From Ostrinia nubilalis (lineage: Eukaryota; Arthropoda; Insecta; Lepidoptera; Crambidae): a stretch of DNA of 64,000 nucleotides. Below, piece after piece: positions 55,094 to 64,000 of the stretch (its first letter is position 1; each line of letters starts with the position of its first letter). The translations under genes were made by a program, and so were the position numbers. Under the pieces are notes generated by a model, which ran no database searches, was not told the DNA's origin, and saw only the letters and a program-made list of their open reading frames with translations. Location: positions 930,001 to 994,000 of the forward strand of contig NC_087107.1 in assembly GCF_963855985.1 (NCBI RefSeq), written 5' to 3'.

Positions 55094-57094
55094 GAACTAT
55101 AAGTGGTTGAATGAGATAACCAACGATGAAACATTGATTCTCTCATTCATTCTCAACATCTTAGATCGTAGAACCGGTGACCATCATTTATACAATAGAA
55201 AGCTTTGACAGACCACGAGCAAAAGCTTTTTTGAACTTTTTTGGCGAAAAGCCTTCTCCAAAAACGTCTAAAACTCACGTTGTTACTCGTATACCTACAA
55301 CATAAAAAGCTGGTTTGCTCTAAACATTGTCCTTCCCATCATTATTCGTGTATGAAGTTTTTAAGTAGAGCTGGCAGACACATAGTTTTTCTTAACACTA
55401 GCAATGAATATCTAATTTTCATAAGAAAATCCTCATACAACGAGCTTGTACTTTTTAATTAGTTTTAGCCGGGATGTTCTTCGGGGAGTATTCGTAATTA
55501 CATCGCTGTCAGTTAACGCCGGGTGAATAATGTTTATGGGTATTGCCGTGACTTTATATTTCAAATTTATACAGGGTGTCGGTATTCGTTGCTTAAATAT
55601 TGTAATCTATAGAGGAACCGGTTTTGTCGTTAGTGATTTTGTGAATAATTTTGTTACATTTTTTAATCGAACTGCCTAAGGCGGGAATTTTGTTACAAAG
55701 TGTATCGTAGTAGGTACCAGTAAAATTAACAATAATTAAAATCATGGGCAAAATTTTATTCATAATATTAGGTAGGTTTAGGGTATACTTAAAATTAATT
55801 GTGCCACTTTCAGGTGATTTTATTGCCAATTGTATTGGATTCTATCTATGTAATGTCACACATTTGATTTTTTTGCAATCTAAGCAATAATCACAATTCG
55901 CACACATTATAACAAAATTGCTATAGATTCTTGGCTGTTTATCATTAGGTGGTTTTCATAACGCTCGTAAAAAAATTCTCTGTCACAAATATAATAACGG
56001 AAGTATCTTTGTGCACCTACCCTCATTTAAAATACAAAAACAAGCGAAATCAAACATTCATTTGGGAGTGCCATAAAGAAACTTAATGAAATCTCAACAA
56101 TGCGAGCCATCAAAAGTTCCAACCTCGGCGGAGACAAGTTTTTACGGTTTCATAAAGCAGAGAAACCAGTTTTTCATTTACACGGCTTTAGTGGCGATAA
56201 AATATAATTAAAATATTTTATACCGGGTGTATCTGCGGGCGAACCGTCAAAGGACTGTTCTAAAGGTGTTGGTGCACTGGGAATTAATTCTGTTTGTCTT
56301 TTAATAAAACAATACTTCTAGGCCCTTTAAAATTAATAGTACCTACTTAATATGAAATCTCGATGATAATTAAACCTGTTGTTGATGTAACACTTTTTTA
56401 AATGCAATTAAAATTTTATTTACTTGTTTAGATTGACTATTTTGTTTTATTTTATTACCGAGGGGGGTCATATAGGGGGTAGGTATAAATTACTTCTTGT
56501 ATTGCTTCTAATAAAGTTATGATGAGCACTATGTAAGCTTGATTGATCTTAGCTAAGGGCACGTTAAGCTGTCACTGAGCACAATATGTTAAATAAAGAA
56601 GATATTGATGAGCAAAGACACTGATAGGGCATTAAAAATGTAACTGTTTAATTTTGTTCTTCCTGTATAATGTTAACATATACCTCTGAGTTCGTACTAT
56701 AAAACAGTTTTATTCCAAACATTAACAGTGTCCCTCAACAAAAACTTTAAATATAATCAAAAATGCTCAGTTTTCTGGAATTAACAATTCCCCCAGCGCG
56801 TTTTATATTTAGCACAGAGAGCTATAAACTGGGGAATGCTCGTCGTGCATTTTTATTAGAGCACTAGGTTTGTCCTGTGAAATATGCATTGTTTTTACTG
56901 CTGGCATAAACAAGCTTATCTTGTAAAAAGTTTTAGTGCAAAAGTGAATTAACAAAATTAACTTTATTTTTATAATTATATTCTATTCGTATCAAATTCA
57001 TTCGATCTCTTATTTAAAGCATACTACCCTGTATATTTTCACGATAGTAAAAAATTTCTATGTAATTAGTATGTCAGACTTGCCAAATTATTTT
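55094..57094. other. unassigned intergenic DNA with a transposon end
   Basis: ATACAGGGTGTCGG at 55570 resembles the CAGGGTG transposon ends elsewhere, but no partner end was found. No gene recognised. Confidence 0.4.
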
Positions 57095-57560
57095 TTTTTA
57101 TGCATAACAAGGCAGGTATTTGACCACAATCGCACCTGATGTTAAGTGGGATGCAGTCTAGGATGGTACATATCTGCCCTGTAAGTGCTTATTCACTCTC
57201 GCCTTGAAGAGGCCCGGATTATAGTTTTCGGGAAAGACAGCAGCAGGCAACGAATTCCAGTCCCTAGCTGTTCGCATTATAAAAGAGTCATCGAAACGCT
57301 TAGTGCGAGCTGGTGGAATGTCAACAATATAGGGATGGTACGCTAACCTGCGTCTGGTTCCCCGATGATGGAAGGGGGCTGGTGGAATTAATTCGTGTAA
57401 TTCTTTCGCACATTCTCCGAAGTGTAGCCTGTAGAAAACCCATAGGGATGCTACCTTACGGCGATGGTCAAGTTCCTGGAGCGCCGCTTCAACAAGGGTA
57501 GGGCTGTCGATAAGTCTTCTGGCACGCCTTTCCACCGAATCCAAAGCAGCCAAATGTTTC
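57095..57560 (-). mobile_element. CR1/Jockey-like LINE, 3' coding end and tail
   Basis: An open minus-strand frame (57553-57158) encodes 131 residues: VERRARRLID, HRRKVASLWVFYRL, RTARDWNSLPAAVFPENYNP, FKARVNKHLQGRYVPS-stop. This is the conserved region after the reverse transcriptase domain in CR1/Jockey-group LINEs. The 3' UTR runs to AATAATTTGGC near 57090. The upstream part is lost where a SINE-like repeat abuts at 57560. The frame is uninterrupted, so the copy is fairly young. Confidence 0.85.
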
Positions 57561-57700
57561 TTGGCAAATGTTGATCTCGAAGCTCTGGTAGGGTTAAAAG
57601 ATTATAAAACATGTAGAGGCTCTTTATGTGCAAAATATTTGTCGATTTGTAAGTGCTATTTAAATAGTCTATACAAATGAAGAAATTTTAACTTTGACTT
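57561..57700 (+). mobile_element. SINE-like repeat fragment
   Basis: TTGGCAAATGTTGATCTCGA, AGCTCTGGTAGGGTTAAAAG, ACATGTAGAGGCTCTTTATG and AATGAAGAAATTTTAACTTT. Same variant as 54749-55060, truncated at its 5' side where it joins the LINE. Confidence 0.7.
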
Positions 57701-59234
57701 TATCACTTTTGCAATATTAAAACAACATCTGTATTATCAGCATGTGAAATATTGTCTAAAATAGAATATTAAAAAGGAAATAATGTTTTAATTGTTGTTG
57801 CAAATAATCTTACTTTATAATTATGTTTTACAAAAAGTAAGATTTAATTATCAAGCAAATAGATCATCCCCAAAACATAGTAAACGACTGCGTCCCACGG
57901 GATCACGTCCATCACTCATCCCGGGACACTTAATTGGAAACATCTTACTCCCAATCTGAATTTAAATTGGACCCCGATTTGATTGTAGAGTCAAGGATAT
58001 TGTCTTGTACCTGATAAATTGAGAATGTAAATGTAACATCATTTCGTACAAACGATAAATTACTCGTAGTTGTTTTAAAAGATAGATTGCAGAATTTTTA
58101 AGGACCGATACTTTGGTCGGCATCTAATTACACCCATTTTGGTATCAGAATATACCTCATACAAATTACTAACTGCTCAAATAATATCGGCCTCTAAAAG
58201 TAGGTAAAATCTTTAATCCAGGTACATACTTAACTACATTATTTATTGTTCAAAAAACTTACAGATTTGGTCTTCTGTCCAGGGATGTAAGCGGTGCTGT
58301 TTCCTTATCAAAAGTCCCTCGTGCAATACGTTTTAAAGAAAGTATGGGTATTGTATCTTTACTTAAGTAAATTTGAAATGTAGGTAGGTACTCGTACTCT
58401 ACACAATTTCAAATCCATTTCATTAATAAAATCTCATTTTTTCTAAATGCGTTCTTAGCTAGTTTGGTATAACTTTGTTTCGTAATATCTATTACACCAC
58501 GCAAAACAGCACTTTCCTCCCTAATTAATACATGAAAGAGTATCTCACGCCGCCAACTCCAAAACCGACACATTAAGATCAATTAGCCACCAATTAAACT
58601 TCCAAAGGTGCCATCTACAAAGAAGAATTAACTCGTTACAGATAGCAGTTGCAGGCACTCTACTCATTTCACACCTGACTACCTGGGGGCGTTTACATGG
58701 GGCGACTTTGAACTGTTAAAACGTTAATTTATGCAAATCCAGGCTAATAGAAAATAAAGATTTTTTTTTATCTTAACAGCCGAATAAGTTTGACTCCGAA
58801 CAGCATAATGTATTTAGAAAACTGCCAATTTCTAAGGATACTTTTTGTGTTTTAAAGTCAGTTCAAAATTTTTTTTAAATAATTTATTGGTATGAGGAAG
58901 ACAGTAAGAGATTTTTTTGAATTATCTACGGGTACATAATAAAAATATAACACATTTTTATAAGCAGTTTCAAGTAGCAGTAGCTGTACTAGCTGTTTGA
59001 CTATTATAGTGACAAGGACATCGCACACTTACCTACCCGGATAGGGATCGTAACCGTATCAACTCGAGGCGGTCAGTATTCTTTCTAAACGCCTCGCCTT
59101 GTGGTTGATAGCGTGCGAAAGGCAATAACAGCTCGCAAAAGGCGATACGTTGTTGATCGTTTTCCGAGTTGACAAGTCTGCTATGACCTTAAAAGTAATT
59201 TGGTCAGTTAGCGCTATATGTAACAAATATTCTG
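57701..59234. other. unassigned intergenic DNA
   Basis: No gene recognised. Confidence 0.4.
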
Positions 59235-59430
59235 CAACTAACTTTGAATACCAAATCAAAATCAAAAATATATATTCAGTTTAGACCACAAGTGGCACTT
59301 ATGTACGTCAAAATATAGTAAATAATAAAAAAGAAAAGGTAGCCCTTATGGGGCACTTTACATGTCTCCTTATCTTTTGGGCCCTACCAGCGCTTCGAGA
59401 CAAACAATATGGCAAGTGCTGCAAATCGTA
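59235..59430 (-). mobile_element. SINE-like repeat
   Basis: AAATCAAAATCAAAAATATA at the left (tail), then GGGCACTTTACATGTCTCCT, TTTTGGGCCCTACCAGCGCT, TCGAGACAAACAATATGGCA. Minus-strand copy of the 54749 variant. Confidence 0.65.
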
Positions 59431-59750
59431 TCATTACAATCGTTTCATGTAAATACCGCAAGGTAAAGGGTAGGTGCATTTTTAATCGTCCTTTAAGTGA
59501 AGACGGAGCGGCCCATAAGCTGGAAGTGGTGGCTTAATTCACTTAGCTTTGGGGCGGAGGAAGCTTTATTCGCGGTCGGCTGCGAGTGAAGCGCGGTAAA
59601 AAAGCTCGCCAAAGGGTGGAGAGGAATGGCTGGATTCTTTTAAATAGCTTTTAAGTTTTGCAGATATACTAACTGGAATCATCTTGAAAGCATGTCCCAA
59701 TAGGTTAATACGAATGTATCATTATAATGATTAATTGTTTAGCCTAGGCG
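59431..59750. other. unassigned intergenic DNA
   Basis: Nothing recognised. Confidence 0.4.
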
Positions 59751-59906
59751 CAGACCACCGATTTTTAGTTGGCCGATAGTTGAGCCCGATTCTAATTTGT
59801 ATGAAGAATCGGCCGATACCAAATCGGTGTAATGTGCGCACTTCCATACATCTCCGTGCTGATAACAGCCCGACTCAACTATCGACCGACAAAAATCGGT
59901 GGTCTG
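59751..59906. mobile_element. 156-bp MITE with ~33-bp TIRs
   Basis: CAGACCACCGATTTTTAGTT...CCGATAGTTGAG against CTCAACTATCGACCGACAAA...CCGGTGGTCTG-type inverse, with few mismatches. ATCGGCCGAT-like motifs lie inside. No coding capacity. Confidence 0.85.
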
Positions 59907-60871
59907 ACCGACAAATAGTGTATGGAATGTAATTTATGATATAATAAAAAAAAACATAATCAAAATCTGTAAGTAGGTATTGTATTCAATACCAACACAA
60001 AACCTCGTCGGCGTCGTCGAACAACGTCGTATGATCGCAACCGTCAAAATCTGTTTTTTTGCATTAAACTACTCTAAAATAGCCCCTTTATAAACTAATT
60101 TTTTAATTTTTCAAAATTAATTGATATTAATTTAATATCGAAGATACAGAATCGAACACCGACGGATGTGATTATTGTAACGCAGTACAGAGACGTGTTT
60201 GTGCAAGCGTCATTGTACTTCGGAAGACTGCACATCGTTTGTTGGAATAGCTTATACATTTGTATTCGTATTGATATTGAATGTATCTAGAATTTCGTCT
60301 TTATATCTATAAGTTTGGACACTTTATCGTTTTGATGACTGAAAGTCACAACCATCTCTTTACTAGGGAAGTCAGAGGAAAAAAAAACTGTGACGTACGT
60401 ACACACCCGTCGTTGTACTAGGAAGTTCGAAAATAAAAGAAACAGTGTCCTTTTGTTTTTATTTTATGGTATTTGTAGATAGATTGATGAGTATAAACAT
60501 TAAGAATGTTTGGTACAAAATAATTGTTTTTGGTGGCGGATGTACTGAACTTACATTGTTCTAAGGACTTTTGTTTGACGTTTGATCAGAACCATCGTTG
60601 TACTTCGGTAAAGTTTGGTAATTTTGACGTCGGATATACACAACCGACTTTGTACTAGGGACGGGTATTTCAATTGCGTCTTTGTTCTATTTTTAAATTG
60701 CTTAAAAAATAAAATAAAAAATTGAGACTACAATAATTTGATTTTAATGTGTTTCTTTTTGATGATTTGTTACTCAAAATAAACATTGTGTTAAAAATAA
60801 AGTTTTTTTTTGCGTATACAGGATGACATCTTGTAATGAGTGAACATGGTAAAGGTTGTAAAGGATTATAG

Positions 60872-61260
60872 GATTCCGTGGAGGGTAGTTGAACGGGAAG
60901 CATGGTCGATCTGTTTTAATGGTTTCAATTTATTATTTAATGGACTTTAGTGTACAAATTTGGTGTTATTTTGTGTTCTAAAGTGCAGTGAAGTGATAAA
61001 TTATAAAAAATATTGAAATACTTCGAATTTGAGCGCGCATCGAGTGTCGAGTGGGTTGTCGTATGAACAACCCGCTTTGGACCCGGTGGCGTCTCGAAAC
61101 CTGCTTACGGGCATACTTAACTCCACGGAATCCATGAAAAATCAATAGAACTGAAACACCCACGTTCTATTGATAACTATGTCAATATTTTCACTCGACA
61201 TTGGCAGAAATAAACCTCCCAGAGAGGTTTGGTTGCCACAAATAAAAAAAAAAAAAAAAA
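60872..61260 (+). mobile_element. retroposed insertion with poly(A) and 11-bp TSD
   Basis: AAGGATTATAG occurs immediately before (60861-60871) and after (61261-61271). The insert ends in an A-run (61244-61260) preceded by CCACAAAT. It starts GATTCCGTGGAGGG and contains the inverse CTCCACGGAATCC near 61120. The source was not identified; it could be a SINE, a truncated LINE or a processed transcript. Confidence 0.85.
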
Positions 61261-61789
61261 AAGGATTATAGTGCATGTCATTTGCAATCAAATTAGATAA
61301 GTATTTGTCTACGCAAAACACAATGTAATTTTTCCATACAAAAAATCAAAATAATAATAATTAATATCCCGTAGCTGATTTTAAATTTTCCTGCTTTTAA
61401 GCTAAGGTAGAAAAAGCCCAAACTATAAATATAAAAAATAATAAAAGACTTTATTAAACACATAGTAAAACATAAAAGTAATAAAATAAAAGAAAAAAGT
61501 GTGATAAAGGGGCGCCCGCTCAATTTTTATCGGAACACCATGTTAGGATGTCCCTATTAAAACTGAGAAATGCTTGACTTTTGCCTAGGCATATACCTAC
61601 ATAAATAAATTGGTTACAATAACCTGTTATCCCTTACAAGGATGTTCTCTTATTACACGTCACCCTGTAAGTATATGTATGCTTAGAAAGCTTTTCGTCT
61701 AAGTTAAATTTTATACTTATTTATTTTATTCATTTCTAAGTAGCACTTACACCGTCAAATCAATGCCCCCTTTAACCTTTCAAGCAGAT

Positions 61790-62830
61790 CCCAACATTAT
61801 TAAAAAAATGCAAGATCTTATAGGTGATAGTTTTTGCATCCAGTGCCTTTATGAGATTATCGTTCCGCCTTGGTTTGTGGGTGGATGTCGTACGCTTCGT
61901 TTTTCGGTATGCAGCCTACTCTAGAACCTTGGTGCCCCATTAGCCGTAAGTTTTGCGTACTATGTGTCCTGCCTATTGTCACTCAGCATGCTAATCTGTC
62001 GGGATATGTCATCGACTTTAGTTTGTTTACGGACCTCCCTCATTTATGATTTGATCTCGTAAAGAAACACTGACATAACCCTTGCTATAGCACGCCGTGC
62101 AACTTTGAGCTTCTTTGAGAGCCAACGTTTTGGACCTATAATAGGGTAACACACACTGATGGTAGACTCTCGTCTTTCGGCACTTTAGGATTTTAGACGA
62201 AAAGATGTCTAGTTTTCCGGATACTGCCCAGTCGAGGTAGATTCGTCGATTTACCTCTTTCTCGAAGTTGGACCTACCTAGCTAAATCTTTTGTCCAAAG
62301 TAGACATCCTACTTGTCAACAATCTCAAGAATTGAGATCCCAACCGAAGTTGGGTAGGGTGCAACATGGACATTCGACATAAGCTCATTTTTTCCATGTT
62401 CATCCAAAGGCCCCGTTGGGATACTCGATTAAGGTCTTTAATATTGTGTCGAGGTCTTCCAAAGATTCTGCCATGACCATAATATTATCGTCGGCATACC
62501 TAAGGTGAGTGTTGTACTCGTCGTTGATATTTATGCCGAATCCTTTCATTCCAGGAGTTGGACAGTTTTGGAAATAGGTATAAAATCTCCTAGCCTTACG
62601 CCTCGCTGTAGTGGAATCGCGCTCGTGCTCTGCTTCTGTATTCGGGCCGGATTGGTGCGTTCATGTAGAAGTACTTCAGTACCTCGATGTAACGAGAGTC
62701 GATACGGCCGCGGTGCAGGGAGAGATTGCAGCACTGCCCAAATCTCGATCAAATCGAAGGCCTTCTCATAGTCCTCGAACTCCAAGCATAGTGGCAAGTT
62801 ATACTCTTCGATCTTCTGCATAACCTGCCG
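61790..62830 (-). mobile_element. RTE-type LINE, reverse transcriptase to C-terminus, decayed
   Basis: From 62821 downward a 91-codon frame gives FEDYEKAFDLIEIW (palm motif A, Asp at about 62773) and LQRGVRLGDFIPISK (motif B). YADD follows in another frame at 62498-62487, with NIMVMAESLEDLD after it. Further down, RRAIARVMSVFLYEIKS at about 62100-62044 corresponds to the MERAMLGVSLRDQI block of RTE proteins. Several frameshifts and stops make it inactive. The apurinic endonuclease half is missing. Confidence 0.85.
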
Positions 62831-63439
62831 CAGTATATGGATGTGGTTTATCTATCCTTGATTTTTGTTAATTTTCTTTGATACCTATTGTCTTTATTTA
62901 TAAATTAATTAATAATGAAACCTAATAAACAATGTTTTTTATTTATTTCCTCCAACTTTCTTCATCATCCGACGGGTACTCATGGCAGAAGTTCCGTAGA
63001 ATAATGACTAAAAGTGACATACGTCATATATTTGATTTAAAAAATTCGCAGAACAACGACGGTTTATCACATACATCCTCAAATTGTCCATAGAACAATG
63101 ACGCATGTGATTTTTACAAAAAACTAAGTATTTTTGGAGATGGGTACGTAGTTTATATAAAATAACATCTTTATGTTTATAACATCCCCAAATTTGAAAC
63201 CGATCAGCCAAGTAGTTTTTTTTGTAGACACAAAAAACCGGTTCCAAAACTTCAAAACGCTCTCCTGGAAACTTAACATTTTGCAGATACGTCGTTGTTC
63301 GACGACGCCGACGTCCTTATTTTTCTTACTTTCAAAAAAAGGTTTTCCGAGGCTAATCCGAGTAGGAAACAAAAAACCAGTCAAACAGAAATTAACGTCT
63401 ATGACGAAGGAATACAATGTAACTTAAAAGCTTTGACAT

Positions 63440-63600
63440 CTCATCATCATTTCAGCCATAGGACGTCCACTGCTGAACATAGGCCTCCCCCAATGCTTTC
63501 CATGTTGCCCGGTTGGTAGCGGCCTGCGTCCAGCGCTTCCCTGCTACCTTTACGATGTCGTCGGTCCACCTTGTAGGTGGACGTCCCACGCTGCGTTTGA
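63440..63600 (-). mobile_element. RTE-type LINE, intact C-terminal end
   Basis: The minus strand from about 63593 to the stop at 63454-63452 is open and encodes WTDDIVKVAGKRWTQAATNR then ATWKALGEAYVQQWTSYG-stop. The tail ATGATGATGAGATG follows. It is 5'-truncated. Confidence 0.85.
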
Positions 63601-64000
63601 CATCTTATGTAAAGAAATATTATTTTAAAAGGATTTAAGAGTGCTTTCCTAATCTTCTCATCAAAATTTAAACTTACTTATTGCCCACTCTCGACCACTT
63701 TATTTTTAATCCCAATAACAATTCACAAATGCTCCCACCACATTTATAATAACAATGTCTGGAACTACCTTCTTATCGCCTATTTTTGAGCAAAACGTTT
63801 ACATGCAACGAGGTTGTCGACCCAAATTCTTTTACAAACCGGAAGCTTTGCATCGGGTGAAGCCATTACTTCCGTTATAGCGTTCACTTCCGCTGTAGCA
63901 CTTAGGTAGGTACTGCTTTAGACTGCAACTCATTCTAATGCAGCTATCAGTGGGGCATCATTTGTTTGCAAAGTGCAAGGCGCAACTCAGCGATTGCAGC
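63601..64000. other. unassigned intergenic DNA
   Basis: No gene recognised up to the window edge. Confidence 0.4.

Larger units (their letters stand above)
60007..63312. mobile_element. 3.3-kb TIR element with subterminal GTCGTTGT repeats
   Basis: GTCGGCGTCGTCGAACAACG...(60007-60031) is inversely repeated at 63288-63312, 24 of 25 matching. Inside the left end, GTCATTGTACTTCGG, GTCGTTGTACTAGG and ATCGTTGTACTTCGG recur (60205, 60408, 60593). Inside the right end, inverse-type copies CCGTAGAATAATGAC, GCAGAACAACGACGG and CCATAGAACAATGACGC recur (62993, 63049, 63088). No transposase was recognised. The interior now carries a retroposed insertion and an RTE copy. Confidence 0.6.

Overview
The window looks like AT-rich, gene-poor intergenic DNA from a moth or butterfly. 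Three things point to Lepidoptera: a multi-exon gustatory receptor of the insect bitter-receptor type, many short A|TC...CTAG|T Helitron-like repeats of the Lep1 type, and tRNA-headed SINEs together with RTE and CR1/Jockey-like LINE fragments. The species cannot be named from the sequence. Nothing bacterial or viral was recognised.

Only one convincing host protein-coding gene was found: a four-exon, 385-residue gustatory receptor on the minus strand (16770 down to 14846). It has canonical GT/AG introns, several membrane segments and a C-terminal TYVIVIVNF motif. A GC-rich MITE sits in its first intron. A 1.4-kb foldback element begins 13 bp after its stop codon, so its 3' UTR is probably transposon-derived.

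The rest is mostly nested transposon debris. 1-13 kb: a MITE, tandem tRNA-SINEs, a hAT-like element carrying a 102-bp minisatellite, perfect hairpins, LINE fragments including a twin-primed RTE, and a nearly identical tandem Helitron unit split by a MITE. 13-17 kb: the foldback element and the receptor. 17-30 kb: scattered Helitrons and LINE tails, a 1.7-kb TIR element with remnants of an unclassified protein, and a C-rich minisatellite between inverted repeats. 30-33 kb: a perfect 36-bp hairpin and a 1.73-kb element with perfect 99-bp TIRs and GC-rich cargo. 33-52 kb: mostly unassigned DNA with Helitrons, MITEs and a field of CATATGAATCA motifs. 52-64 kb: a Tc1/mariner-derived foldback element, a nested SINE, CR1/Jockey and RTE fragments, and a 3.3-kb TIR element that has itself received two retroelements.

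The best leads are structural. Several TA-targeting elements sit inside the first bases of Helitron copies. One tandem duplication starts exactly at a Helitron 5' end. Three large foldback elements are present. No set of genes forms a pathway or operon. All calls rest on reading by eye, without database or alignment searches.
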